The notes under the pieces: generated by a model
The model's database searches: none
Seen by the model: only the letters and a program-made list of their open reading frames with translations
Told to the model about the DNA's origin: nothing
Part shown: one piece after another, positions 50,316-59,431 of the stretch
Position numbering within the stretch: position 1 is the first letter of the stretch
How the letters are laid out: every line of letters starts with the position of its first letter
Assembly (NCBI GenBank): GCA_026393755.1
Contig: JAPKZO010000028.1
Coordinates: 310,001-374,000 of the forward strand
DNA: 64,000 nucleotides
DNA from: Acidobacteriota bacterium
GTDB taxonomy: Bacteria > Acidobacteriota > Vicinamibacteria > Vicinamibacterales > JAKQTR01
Reading direction: 5' to 3'
Program-made: the position numbers and the translations under genes

Positions 50316-51437
50316 CGACACGCCGGGGTTCTTCGACTCCGTGGTCGGCGCGGAGGTCTTCGCAACCCACAACTTCTGCATCTCCTCGTTCTTCCACTCG
50401 ATGATGCCTTCGCTGCGGAGACGCCGGATGTACTTGTCGAACTCGGCCCGCCGTTTCGCATCGAACACCTTGTTGCTCACATCTTCTCGCGCCTGATCGA
50501 ACGGCTTGACGTCGGCCTTGGTCGCGGTTTCGAGCTTCAGGATGCCGTAGCCCTTCGGGGTGCGATACACGGCGGTCATGTCGCCAGGTTTGAGCGGGTC
50601 GACCAGTTTCTTGATGTCGGGTGCCAGTTCGTCTGGCTGGATGGGACCCACCAGGCCGCCGTTCGCCTTGGATGGCGACTCGGACACTTCGGCGACGAGT
50701 TTCTCGAAGGCCTCCCCCGCCTTGAGGCGCGCGAGCACGGCGTCGGCTTTTCGCTGGGTCTCCTCGTCGGTGGCGACGCTGACGTTCTTGCCGTCGGTGG
50801 GCGCGAGCACGACGATTTCGCGAAGCGTGATCGACGCCGGCGTCGTAAAGTCGCTCTTGTGCTCGTCGTAGTAACGCCGCGCTTCTTCTTCGGTCAGCCC
50901 GAGCTTGGCCGCCACGTCGACCTGCTGCACCCTGTTGATGATGAGCTGCCGCTCGAGGTTCTTGCGCAGCACGGTCATGTCGAGCCCTTCCTGCTTGAGG
51001 GCAGCCGCGAAGGCCTCATCCGACTCGAGCTTGTTCTCCTTGCGGATGTTGTCGAGCACCCGTTTGTAATCGTCCTCGGTCACCTTGTAGCCGAGTTCCT
51101 TGCCGCGCTGCAGGAGCAGAAGCTCGTCCACGGCATCAACGAGGATGTCTGGCGTCAGATCGGCGATGGCCTTTTTCAGTTGATCGTCGTTGAGTTGCTG
51201 GCCGCGGCGTCGGATCGCGTCGATCTGCCGCGCCTCGAGATCGGTCTTGGTGATGATGTCGCCATTCACCTTGACGAGAATCTGCTCGAGCAGCATGGAC
51301 GGCGGCGCTGGCGCGGCGGCCGGTGCGGCCTGAGCGGGCGGTTGCGCCGGCTGCTGGGGGGCCACTGTCTGCGCCTGCGTCGCCAGCGGAAGAGCAGCGA
51401 AAGCCGTGCCAATGACGAGGACCTGCAACTTGCTCAT
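50313..51437 (-). CDS. SurA-like periplasmic peptidyl-prolyl isomerase/chaperone
   Basis: 374 aa. A signal peptide (VLVIGTAFAALPLATQAQ) is followed by a Pro/Ala/Gln-rich linker, a SurA-type N-terminal chaperone domain (residues about 55-190) and one parvulin domain (residues about 205-325, SITLREIVVLAP, SESPSKANGGLVGPIQPDEL and YRTPKGYGILKLE). It should help outer-membrane proteins fold. The ATG at 51437 is used; another lies two codons upstream. Its last codons run into the fourth unit of the tandem array. Confidence 0.9.
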   Translation of the reverse strand: MSKLQVLVIGTAFAALPLATQAQTVAPQQPAQPPAQAAPAAAPAPPSMLLEQILVKVNGDIITKTDLEARQIDAIRRRGQQLNDDQLKKAIADLTPDILVDAVDELLLLQRGKELGYKVTEDDYKRVLDNIRKENKLESDEAFAAALKQEGLDMTVLRKNLERQLIINRVQQVDVAAKLGLTEEEARRYYDEHKSDFTTPASITLREIVVLAPTDGKNVSVATDEETQRKADAVLARLKAGEAFEKLVAEVSESPSKANGGLVGPIQPDELAPDIKKLVDPLKPGDMTAVYRTPKGYGILKLETATKADVKPFDQAREDVSNKVFDAKRRAEFDKYIRRLRSEGIIEWKNEEMQKLWVAKTSAPTTESKNPGVS

Positions 51438-51509
51438 AAACATCTTTCTATTCTACCCGCTCCAGCCACAGACGGGGTTCGTTCTCATCACCGGCGTCGT
51501 TTCCGCTTG

Positions 51510-51721
51510 GCCGTGGCGCGTTGGCCCGCAGGACGGCCCCTCGAACCAAGCCGACAGCGAAGTCCTGAGCGACGTCGAAGGGCGTCAGTCTGCAAAATAC
51601 ACCGTGACGGCCAGGACGGGTTGCGCGAAGAGCGCAAACGTCAGACCGGCGACGAGTCCGGTAAGGTGCGTTTTGCCGGGTTGCGTGAGCGGGGACGGCC
51701 TGCGGGCCAACGCGCCACGGC
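51510..51721. mobile_element. MITE-like element with 23-bp terminal inverted repeats
   Basis: Positions 51510-51532 and 51699-51721 are exact reverse complements (ends CCGTGGCGCG). The 212-bp element carries no transposase. The core matches 49364-49503 closely. An internal 25-bp segment (about 51561-51585) absent from the other copy contains TCCTGAGCGACGTCGAAGGG, resembling another common short repeat. It lies between mfd and the SurA-like gene. Confidence 0.75.
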
Positions 51722-51777
51722 TGCCCTTGTCTTGGTGCTGTGAGATAAGACGATCAAGAGCGCCGCGCGGCCGCTGG

Positions 51778-54700
51778 TTACTGCAGTAACTGCTGCAGGA
51801 GCCCCCCAACCCGGTCGAAGATGCCGCCCTCGGCGCGCGGTTGTTCGCTCGGCGGCTTCAGAATTTCCTGCTTCGTGAATCCAGGCTCCACCGATTTGGC
51901 CGTCGCCCTGGCGGTCCACCACGACGGCGATAGTGCCTTGCCGCCTGCGGTCTGCCACCGCCCAGGTAGTCTGCCGCCCTGGGATGGCGCTTGCCGCCCG
52001 ACATCCCCGCCGCCGCTCCCCGTTGGGTATGCGGAGGACTTCGGCGCTGTCGCGCCCGTCCGCGGCGGGACTCCCCGGTCGCCATGCCCCGGTCGGCCGG
52101 CCGAATCTCGGGTGCGACCCACCAGGCCAAGCCGAAGAGAAGAGGGCGGCAGCAGCGTGAGATCCGCGCGCCGCGACAGAAGGCCGAGCACGCGCTGGGG
52201 ATCGGGCGCCCGCGACCCGGCGCTGTCGCGGAACTTGAGCACGACGTGCTCGCCGTGCCTGTCGACTGATTCCAGCCCCAGCCGATCGGCCATCACGCGA
52301 ATGCGGCCGTACTCGGCGAGATTCAGCATCGATTCGGGCAGTGGTCCGTAGCGATCGCGCGCTTCGTCGATGATCTCGCCGACTTCCTGTTCGCTCCGCG
52401 CCGCGGCCACCTTGCGATACACGACCAGTCGCTGAGCCATGTCCGGCACATAGCTCTCTTCGATTCGGATGTCGATCCCCAGGTTCACCGTCGCCCGCAC
52501 ATCATCATCCAGTTCCTCACCCTTGAGTTCGCGCACGGCCTGCTCGAGCAGCTTCATGTACATCTCGAAGCCCACGGCCTCGATGTGGCCGCTCTGCTCG
52601 CCGCCCAGCAGATTGCCGGCACCGCGAATCTCGAGGTCGAGCGCCGCCACCCGGAAACCGCTGCCGAGGTCGCTGAACTCGCGTATCGCCGCCAGCCGCT
52701 TCTTCGCCACTGGCGAGAGGGAGATTTCTGGCGGCACCAGCAGATACGCGTACGCAGCACGATCCGATCGGCCGACGCGGCCCCGCAACTGGTAGAGCTG
52801 CGACAGGCCGTAGCGGTCGGCGCGATTGATGAAGATCGTGTTGACGTTGGGGATGTCGAGGCCGTTTTCGACAATCGTCGTCGCGAGCAGGATGTCGAAG
52901 CGCCTGGCGACGAAGTCGATCATCGCCTTCTCGAGTTGGTGCTCGCCCATCTGGCCGTGACCGACGACGACCCTGGCTTCTGGCACGAGGCGCGTCAGCA
53001 AATTCCCGATCGAGAAGATCGATTCCACGCGGTTGTGCACGAAATAGATCTGGCCGCCGCGTGCCAGTTCGCTGCGAATGGCCCGCGCAATCACCTGCTG
53101 GTCGAACTTGACGACATTGGTCTGGATCGCGAGGCGATCTTTGGGCGGCGTCTCGATGATGGACATGTCGCGAATGCCGACAAGCGACATATTCAGCGTC
53201 CGCGGAATGGGCGTCGCGGTCATCGTCAAAACGTCCACGCGCTTGCGGAGCTGCTTGATCTTCTCCTTGTGCGACACGCCGAAGCGCTGTTCCTCGTCGA
53301 CGACGAGGAGCCCCAGATCCTTGAAGACGACATCCTTCGACAGCAGGCGGTGCGTGCCGACGATGATGTCCACTTTGCCTTCGGCGAGATCGGCGAGCGA
53401 GGCCTTCTGTTCCTGCTTCGTCCGGAAGCGGCTGACCATGTCGATGCGAACCGGGAAGCCGCCGAAGCGCTCGCCGAGCGTCTTGATGTGCTGGAAGGCG
53501 AGCACGGTGGTGGGCGCGAGGAAGGCGACCTGCTTGCCGTCCATCACGGCCTTGAACGCGGCGCGCATCGCCACTTCGGTCTTGCCGTAGCCGACATCGC
53601 CGCAGAGGAGCCGATCCATGGGCGTCGCCGATTCCATGTCGCGCTTGATGTCCTCGATGGCCGATTGCTGGTCTGGCGTCAGCACGTACGGAAACGCGCC
53701 CTCGAACTCCTCCTGCCAGTGCGTGTCGGGACTGAACAGGTGCCCGGTGATGGCCTTGCGCGAGGCGTACAGCTTGAGCAATTCCTCGGCCATGTCGCGC
53801 ATGGCCTTCTTGACGCGCGTCTTGGCCTTCTCCCAGCTCGTCCCGCCGAGGCGATCGAGCGCCGGGCGCGATCCGCCGGTGAACTTCTGAATCAGATCCA
53901 GGCGCGACACGGGCACGAACAGCTTGTCGTCGCCGGCGTAGCGAAGCTCGAGGTACTCCTCGGCGCCAGCGGCCGCGGCGGTTCCGGCGCTGGCAAATCC
54001 GGAACTGACGTTCAGTTGCTTGAGGCCGACGAACTCGCCGATGCCGTTGTCGACGTGGACGACGAGATCGCCAACCTTGAGGTCGCGCAGGTCGGAGAGG
54101 AACGCCTTGGTCGCGGACCGGCGGACGCGTTCCTGGGCGCGGTGCTCTTCCTCGAAGAGATCTGTCTCGGCGAAAATCTGCAGGTTGGCGTCCGGCAGGC
54201 GGAATCCGCGCGACAGCACGCCGGTGGTGACGAGCACGCTTGCGGCAAACGCGTCTCCGGCGCGATCGATTTGCACGGCGCGCAATTCGTAGTCGGCCAG
54301 CACCTCCCCGATGCGCTCGGCGCGACCCGGGGTGGCGGCCACGAACAACACGGTGTCGCCGCGCTGGCGAGCGGTGCGGATCTCGGCAATCCAGTCGGCG
54401 AGACGCCCGGAGAAGGACAATGCTGGCTGGCAGGAGATGTGACACGAGAAGGCGAACGCAATGCCTGCCGGGCCGTCCGACGGTCCGAGGCCTAGTTCGG
54501 CGAGGTTGGTGGCGTTGGCCAGATGCGCATCGACGTCGGGCCACGAAATCAGCAGTTGTTCTGGGGTGGGCGCGTTCCTGGTCTGGCTGTAGCTCTCTGT
54601 GACCTGTGCGAGCCATCGCTCGATGCGGTCGCGAATCTCATCCCGCTCGGAGACGAGGAAGACTGGCCGCCTTGTCGCGCCGCTCAGATAGTCAAAGAAC

Positions 54701-55554
54701 GGGACCAGGCAGACGTGAGTGTTCTCGCCATCTGGACCCGCGTCGGGGCGCTCGCGGAGCGGAACGATGCGAAGGCGGGCGATCTCCCCCACCGAGCGCT
54801 GCGAGCCCGGGTCGTACCGCCGGATCGATTCGATAGTGTCGCCGAGAAGCTCGATGCGCGCGGGCTGGTCGTCGCCGGCCGGGAAGATATCGATCACGCC
54901 GCCACGAATGCAGAACTCGCCGTGTTCGTCGACGGGGTCTGTGCGGGTGAAGCCCGCATCAACCAGCAGACTGGCCAGCGCGGTTGTGTCGACGTCGTTG
55001 CCGGCCTGCAGATCGAGTGCGAGCCCGGTGAGCACTGCCGGGGCGCTGACGCGCGGCAGCAGCGCGGTCGCTGACGAGACGACGACCCGCGCGACGCCGG
55101 TGGCCAGCGCGTGGAGCGCGCGGGCACGGGCTGACGCGATGCGGAAGTGCGGAGCGAGGCCGCGGTACGGATCCACCTCCTGTGAGGGAAACGGCAGGAC
55201 GGCGCGATCGAGTTCGTCGGCTGAGCTGCCTTCCAGGCCTCCGAGAAAGAAGCGGATGTCGGCGACAGCCAGATCGACGTCGCGATCGGCGGGAACGATG
55301 AAGATCACTACTTCGTGTTGGGGATCCCGGGTGGCGGCGCCTGCGACCCAGAGCGCTTTGGCGGCCGGGGTAAGACCGCTAATCTCGAGCGCGGCGGCAC
55401 TGGTCAGCCGCGGCGCTTTGGTTGCAGACGACGGCCCCTCAAATTCCGGGGGGATGGCAACGGGGCCGGTCGTTGTGGGCGCTTTCGCCGAAAAGGCGAA
55501 ACCTTCGCGCACAAGGACGCCCCGCAGCAACTCTTGAAGCTTCAGTGACGGCAT
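51778..55554 (-). CDS. mfd: transcription-repair coupling factor
   Basis: About 1258 aa. Mfd removes stalled RNA polymerase at DNA lesions and brings in UvrA. It has the UvrB-like N-terminal part, the polymerase-interacting domain (LKVGDLVVHVDNGIGEFVGL), and the RecG-like motor with GDVGYGKTEVAMRAAF (Walker A), VVDEEQRFGV (DEEQ box) and TATPIPRTLNMSL. The TRG/D7 region closes the protein. Near the C-terminus (roughly 51930-52125) a Gly/Arg/Pro/Ser-rich stretch of about 60 residues interrupts conserved sequence (LRLGLVG then SWWTARATAKSVEPGF). An ATG at 55554 (MPSLKLQELL) is preferred to the upstream starts. The 5' end faces a block of palindromic repeats. Confidence 0.94.
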   Translation of the reverse strand: MPSLKLQELLRGVLVREGFAFSAKAPTTTGPVAIPPEFEGPSSATKAPRLTSAAALEISGLTPAAKALWVAGAATRDPQHEVVIFIVPADRDVDLAVADIRFFLGGLEGSSADELDRAVLPFPSQEVDPYRGLAPHFRIASARARALHALATGVARVVVSSATALLPRVSAPAVLTGLALDLQAGNDVDTTALASLLVDAGFTRTDPVDEHGEFCIRGGVIDIFPAGDDQPARIELLGDTIESIRRYDPGSQRSVGEIARLRIVPLRERPDAGPDGENTHVCLVPFFDYLSGATRRPVFLVSERDEIRDRIERWLAQVTESYSQTRNAPTPEQLLISWPDVDAHLANATNLAELGLGPSDGPAGIAFAFSCHISCQPALSFSGRLADWIAEIRTARQRGDTVLFVAATPGRAERIGEVLADYELRAVQIDRAGDAFAASVLVTTGVLSRGFRLPDANLQIFAETDLFEEEHRAQERVRRSATKAFLSDLRDLKVGDLVVHVDNGIGEFVGLKQLNVSSGFASAGTAAAAGAEEYLELRYAGDDKLFVPVSRLDLIQKFTGGSRPALDRLGGTSWEKAKTRVKKAMRDMAEELLKLYASRKAITGHLFSPDTHWQEEFEGAFPYVLTPDQQSAIEDIKRDMESATPMDRLLCGDVGYGKTEVAMRAAFKAVMDGKQVAFLAPTTVLAFQHIKTLGERFGGFPVRIDMVSRFRTKQEQKASLADLAEGKVDIIVGTHRLLSKDVVFKDLGLLVVDEEQRFGVSHKEKIKQLRKRVDVLTMTATPIPRTLNMSLVGIRDMSIIETPPKDRLAIQTNVVKFDQQVIARAIRSELARGGQIYFVHNRVESIFSIGNLLTRLVPEARVVVGHGQMGEHQLEKAMIDFVARRFDILLATTIVENGLDIPNVNTIFINRADRYGLSQLYQLRGRVGRSDRAAYAYLLVPPEISLSPVAKKRLAAIREFSDLGSGFRVAALDLEIRGAGNLLGGEQSGHIEAVGFEMYMKLLEQAVRELKGEELDDDVRATVNLGIDIRIEESYVPDMAQRLVVYRKVAAARSEQEVGEIIDEARDRYGPLPESMLNLAEYGRIRVMADRLGLESVDRHGEHVVLKFRDSAGSRAPDPQRVLGLLSRRADLTLLPPSSLRLGLVGRTRDSAGRPGHGDRGVPPRTGATAPKSSAYPTGSGGGDVGRQAPSQGGRLPGRWQTAGGKALSPSWWTARATAKSVEPGFTKQEILKPPSEQPRAEGGIFDRVGGLLQQLLQ

Positions 55555-55629
55555 TCGTCTGAACGGCCCTGACAACGCCGCTGGCATCCACGCCTGCGGT
55601 GCCCTCTCAGTGTACCGCAGGCGGGCGTC

Positions 55630-55737
55630 AATCACTCCCGGAGTGATTGCGTTGGAGCCAATTACTCCCGGAGTGATTACGATTTTGTAATTACTCCGGG
55701 AGTGCTTGCAGCGGGGCTAATTACTCCGGGAGTAATT
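55630..55737. repeat. cluster of four 19-bp palindromes
   Basis: Copies at 55630-55648, 55660-55678, 55689-55707 and 55719-55737. The last three, with spacers TACGATTTTGT-like and GCAGCGGGGCT-like, form an 80-bp unit that recurs at 58880-58957. The cluster lies in the gap between the divergent mfd and the YIDPG-motif gene, which is otherwise without a frame. Confidence 0.85.
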
Positions 55738-55855
55738 GTCTTGGCCGTCATCCCGACGGTCGGTGGGAAAGACAAGATCGGCCCAAAGCGGTTATCATAG
55801 GCGACGCGGCGATATTCGTTAACCTTCCCGGCCGCGGGTCTGTCTAATTTTTACC

Positions 55856-56095
55856 ATGCGCTTGGCTACCTTACTCGTCATTGCCGTCTCGCTCGTGCTG
55901 GCTGTTCCCGGGCTTGCGTGGGCCTATATCGACCCGGGGGCCAGCAGCATGGCGTACCAGGTGTTGGTCGCGGGTGCGCTGGCGCTCGGATTTGCGCTGA
56001 GACGCTGGTGGCACCGGCTCGGCGAGGTGATCGGCAGACGAAGATCGTCGAATCGCGACCTCGCTGGGCCTTCCGAGCCGAATCCAAAGCCTTGA
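55856..56095 (+). CDS. small membrane protein with YIDPGASS motif
   Basis: 79 aa. A signal or anchor helix (LLVIAVSLVLAVPGLAWA) ends in AYIDPGASS, followed by a second hydrophobic helix (MAYQVLVAGALALGFAL) and a basic tail. Small proteins with AYIDPG-type sequence after the cleavage site commonly precede methyltransferase and sulfatase-fold genes of surface biosynthesis loci. The function is not known. The stop is 5 bp before the next gene. Confidence 0.8.
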   Translation: MRLATLLVIAVSLVLAVPGLAWAYIDPGASSMAYQVLVAGALALGFALRRWWHRLGEVIGRRRSSNRDLAGPSEPNPKP

Positions 56096-56100
56096 GCGGC

Positions 56101-57468
56101 GTGCAAGTCCTCCCGTCCTCATTTCGAGACCCGTCCGGACGAGTGTTCCTGTCTGACGGTGTCCTGCTGCGCGGCGTCTTCGAGTCGGGCCGGCGGGACT
56201 ACGAACAACTCCTCACGTCGGGGCTGTACGACAAGTTGGTGGGACGGGGTCTGCTGATTCCCCATCAGGAAGTGGCATCGGATGGACGGGGACTGCCCGG
56301 ATGCTGGAAGGTTCTTCAGCCCGAGCGGATTTCCTTCATCAGTTACGCGTTCGAGTGGTCGTTCTCGCAGCTCAAAGATGCGGCGTTGACCGTGCTGGAC
56401 GCCCAGGCGGAGGCTCTTGCTCACGGCATGATTCTTAAGGACGCGCCAACGGCCAACGTGCAGTTCCATCATGGCCGGCCGGTCCTCGTCGACACGCTGT
56501 CGTTTGTGCGCGCGGACTCCGCCGCGTGGCCCGCGTATTTCCAGTTCTGCAAACACTTTGTCGCGCCGCTGCTGCTGGCGGCCTACGGGATGGATCGTGC
56601 GTTGCGGTGGTCGGCCGTGGAGGCAGACGGGATCCCGTTGGAGGTCGCCGCGCAGCTTCTGCCTCGGCGATCGTGGCTGCGGCCGCTGGCCCTCTGGCAC
56701 GTGCACCTGCACTCGCGCGCGAACTCGAGCGCGCGGCCTCTCGCTGAATCGCCCAAAGGCAAAGAGGGCAATCAGGGGCTTGCGCGGCAGATGGCGATCA
56801 TCGAGAGCCTGCGGCGCGGGATTGACGGGCTGTCGTGGCTTCCGCCCGACACGGAGTGGTCTCGTTACGGCGACGAGCGGCCGACCTATTCGGAGGAAGC
56901 CTGGGAGGCGCGGCTCGCTGTTGTTCGCCGTGTGCTGGCGCAACTGAAGCCGGCGGTCGTCTGGGATTTCGGGATGGCGGCGGGGCACTTTTCTCGTGAG
57001 GCCGCCGAGTCTGGCGCGTTGGCGATCGGGTTTGACGCCGATGCCGCGTCGGTTGAAAAGGCCTACTGTCTTGCCCGCAAACGCGGCGAGACGCGTTTTC
57101 TTCCGCTCGTTCAGGACCTGTTGCGCCCGACGGGGCCGGGAGGGTGGGCGGAGGCGGAGACTCTGAGCCTGTCGGCGCGTGGACCCGCAGATCTGCTTCT
57201 GGTCCTCGGATTGGCGCACCACCTCGCGGTGCCGGGAGGCGTGCCGCTCGGCCATCAACTCGCGCACTTTACGCGTCTGGGAAAGACGGTGTTGTTTGAG
57301 CTGGTGCCGGATACCGATCAAGTGCCGTGCGGATGGGCCTCGCGATTCGATGTGCGCGGCCTGAATCGCGCAGCGTTCGAGTCGTCCGTGCTTCCTCTAT
57401 ACGACGTGATTGAAACTGTGCCCCTTCCCTCTTCGGAGCGGGTGCTCTACCTGATCAGGGCCCGCTGA
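56101..57468 (+). CDS. NoeA-like class I SAM methyltransferase
   Basis: About 455 aa. The N-terminal half (VFLSDGVLLRGVFESGRRDY, HGMILKDAPTANVQFHHGRP and VDTLSF) and the C-terminal Rossmann part (VVWDFGMAAGHFSREAAESG, AIGFDADAASVEKAY, LLLVLGLAHHLAVPGGVPL) fit the NoeA/NodS-type large methyltransferase proteins. The glycine motif is FGMAAGH in place of the common GxGxG. The product may modify a glycan or its lipid. The start is uncertain: a GTG at 56101 is used here, but a TTG at 56092 overlapping the upstream stop is also possible. The TGATG overlap with the next gene shows coupling. Confidence 0.8.
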   Translation: MQVLPSSFRDPSGRVFLSDGVLLRGVFESGRRDYEQLLTSGLYDKLVGRGLLIPHQEVASDGRGLPGCWKVLQPERISFISYAFEWSFSQLKDAALTVLDAQAEALAHGMILKDAPTANVQFHHGRPVLVDTLSFVRADSAAWPAYFQFCKHFVAPLLLAAYGMDRALRWSAVEADGIPLEVAAQLLPRRSWLRPLALWHVHLHSRANSSARPLAESPKGKEGNQGLARQMAIIESLRRGIDGLSWLPPDTEWSRYGDERPTYSEEAWEARLAVVRRVLAQLKPAVVWDFGMAAGHFSREAAESGALAIGFDADAASVEKAYCLARKRGETRFLPLVQDLLRPTGPGGWAEAETLSLSARGPADLLLVLGLAHHLAVPGGVPLGHQLAHFTRLGKTVLFELVPDTDQVPCGWASRFDVRGLNRAAFESSVLPLYDVIETVPLPSSERVLYLIRAR

Positions 57469-58862
57469 TGGGCAAGCGCGTGGTGTCGGCGCTCGGCGGG
57501 ATGGGGCTTGCCACAGCGTTCTTCATGCCGATCGCGGCGGCCGGGAGCATTGATGCGCCGCTGCTGATGTGGACGTCGCTTCACACGATCGAGTTGGCAT
57601 GTGCGTGGGCGGCGTGCGCCATTGTTGCCGCTGTCGGATTGGGATGGTTCCACCGCATTCCACAACCGCGGCGGCAGTCCGCGTTGATTCTGCTGGTTTC
57701 CGTGCCGAGCCTTCTGTCGTTGCTTGCGATCACGGGTCGAAATGCGACCGCTCTTGGTGAGGGCACCGACACGGTCCGTTTTGTGGCGATCGGCGGCCTC
57801 GCTGTCGGGTTGATCGTCGCGACGCTTCTGTGGATCGTGAAACCCAAGCTTCTCGTCAGGACGCTGCGAACCATCCTGCCGTTTGGCGTGATTCTGCTTG
57901 TGCCGGGCGTTCAGGCCCTGCGCGCGCTTCCAATTCCCGATCAAGACGTTCGGTCGATCGCCTATACGGCGAGCTCCTCCGGCAGGGCGAGCGCGAGCGA
58001 CCGGTGCGGTAATGTCTACGTGCTGTTGTTCGATGAACTTGCCTACGACGCCGTGTTCTCGGGAGGTCGTGTCACGCTCAGTAGTCTGGCGGGCAGGATT
58101 GCAACGGCGCAGGTTTACCATCGCGCCTCTGCACCAACAGCATCTACTAACACCTCGATCGGCGCGTACCTTTCCGCATCTCCGACGCGCAAGGAGGATC
58201 GCAACTCGGCGCCCCCCGTCGGGCTGTTCGGGATGGCGCAGGCGGCCGGCCTGGAGACGGAAGTGGCGGGCTGGTACTTCCCGTACTGCGAGAGCCTCGG
58301 GGTCACGGCCACGCGTTGCCGGTCCTACAGCATGTACAACGCGGCGACGGCATACGACGGATTCAGCCTGGCCGCGCCCTTCGAAACGGTGCTGAACATC
58401 TGGCCGTTCCAGATGCCCACCGGTCTGCTGAAGCGGCCGTTCGCGGTGCGCCTGCACCGGGCGGAGCTCGAGTCCATCACCGCTCTGGCAGCGGCGCCTC
58501 CTCCGGCGAACCCGGTTCTCAGGTGGGTTCATTTCAATGTGCCGCACGTTCCCTGGCTGCAGGACACGGGGCCACTGTCCTTCCGGGCGTTCGAACAGAC
58601 GCGCGCGCGCTATCTGCATCAACTCGACGAAGTGGACCGCGCGCTCAACTCGACGTTTCGCACGCTGGAAACGGCTTCGGCGGGTCGGAGCACGACGGTG
58701 GTGATTACCGCGGACCACGGATCGCGGCGCGGGCACGCCGGAGAGCCACTTCACGTCCCCCTGATCGTCTGGTCGCCCAACGGCATCCACGAGGACATCA
58801 CCGAGCAGGTGCGCGTCGGCGACGTCCTCAACAAGGTCGTCTCCGGCGCATGCCGGCAGTGA
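57468..58862 (+). CDS. membrane-anchored sulfatase-fold protein
   Basis: 464 aa. Four predicted transmembrane helices (residues about 8-140) and a periplasmic alkaline-phosphatase-superfamily domain: NVYVLLFDELAYDAVF (metal-binding Asp), TASTNTSIGAYLSAS (nucleophile Thr region), FNVPHVPWLQDTGP and VVITADHGSRRGHAGEPLHV (DHG and H ligands). It overlaps the methyltransferase by one base. The YIDPG protein, methyltransferase and sulfatase trio probably decorates a surface glycan (inference). The stop is followed after 17 bp by the second 80-bp palindrome unit. Confidence 0.83.
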   Translation: MGKRVVSALGGMGLATAFFMPIAAAGSIDAPLLMWTSLHTIELACAWAACAIVAAVGLGWFHRIPQPRRQSALILLVSVPSLLSLLAITGRNATALGEGTDTVRFVAIGGLAVGLIVATLLWIVKPKLLVRTLRTILPFGVILLVPGVQALRALPIPDQDVRSIAYTASSSGRASASDRCGNVYVLLFDELAYDAVFSGGRVTLSSLAGRIATAQVYHRASAPTASTNTSIGAYLSASPTRKEDRNSAPPVGLFGMAQAAGLETEVAGWYFPYCESLGVTATRCRSYSMYNAATAYDGFSLAAPFETVLNIWPFQMPTGLLKRPFAVRLHRAELESITALAAAPPPANPVLRWVHFNVPHVPWLQDTGPLSFRAFEQTRARYLHQLDEVDRALNSTFRTLETASAGRSTTVVITADHGSRRGHAGEPLHVPLIVWSPNGIHEDITEQVRVGDVLNKVVSGACRQ

Positions 58863-58879
58863 GCGGCGTCTGCTCAGAT

Positions 58880-58957
58880 AATCACTCCCGGAGTAATTAC
58901 AATTTCGTAATTAGTCCCGGAGTAATTGCGCGGAGGCTAATTACTCCGGGAGTGATT
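58880..58957. repeat. 80-bp triple-palindrome unit, second copy
   Basis: Palindromes at 58880-58898, 58909-58927 and 58939-58957, with spacers closely like those at 55660-55737. The right edge makes the TAA stop of the adenylyltransferase gene (58956-58958). It fills the space between two convergent genes. Confidence 0.88.
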
Positions 58958-59426
58958 AGCTCGCGCTGTGGAGTTTTTCAACAATTGCGGTGGTCGAATG
59001 GCCGTCTTCGACGTTGACGCGAATGACCACCCCGCCGCGAGCTTCGACGATGTCGCGGCCGACGATTCGGTCGGCAGCCCAATCGGCGCCCTTCACGAGC
59101 ACGTCGGGCTGAATCAGGCTGATGATTTCGTGCGGCGTGTCCTCGTCAAACACAACCGTCGCGTCCACCGACGCCAGCGCGGCGACGACCTCCGCGCGTT
59201 CCGCCTCGGGGTTCACCGGGCGCGTCGGCCCCTTGATGGCGCGCACCGAGCGGTCGGAATTGATGGCGACGATCAGCGCGTCGCCCTGGCGGCGCGCCTC
59301 TGCCAGATAGCGCACGTGTCCGGGGTGGAGGATGTCGAACACGCCGTTGGTGAAGACCACGCGCTTCTGCTGGCGCCCCAAGTGCTGGCGCCACCGTGCG
59401 GCCGCCTCCTGTGTCATCACAGACAT
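58956..59426 (-). CDS. rfaE2: D-glycero-beta-D-manno-heptose 1-phosphate adenylyltransferase (RfaE2/HldE C-terminal domain)
   Basis: 156 aa stand-alone nucleotidyltransferase. It has KRVVFTNGVFDILHPGHVRY (the HxGH motif), ALIVAINSDRSVRAIKGPTR, VVFDEDTPHEIISLIQPDVL and VKGADW with VVEARGG-type end. It activates heptose phosphate for LPS core synthesis. The kinase half (HldE N-terminal) is not in this window. The ATG at 59426 has GGGAG of a degenerate palindromic repeat about 10 bases upstream as its likely ribosome binding site; another ATG lies at 59417. The stop codon also comes from a repeat. Confidence 0.9.
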   Translation of the reverse strand: MSVMTQEAAARWRQHLGRQQKRVVFTNGVFDILHPGHVRYLAEARRQGDALIVAINSDRSVRAIKGPTRPVNPEAERAEVVAALASVDATVVFDEDTPHEIISLIQPDVLVKGADWAADRIVGRDIVEARGGVVIRVNVEDGHSTTAIVEKLHSAS

Positions 59427-59431
59427 CTGAT

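Noticed and set aside
52585-54495. Long open frame of 636 codons on the plus strand opposite mfd
   Set aside because: It lies wholly antisense to a clearly real mfd, has a composition typical of GC-rich shadow frames and no recognisable motif.
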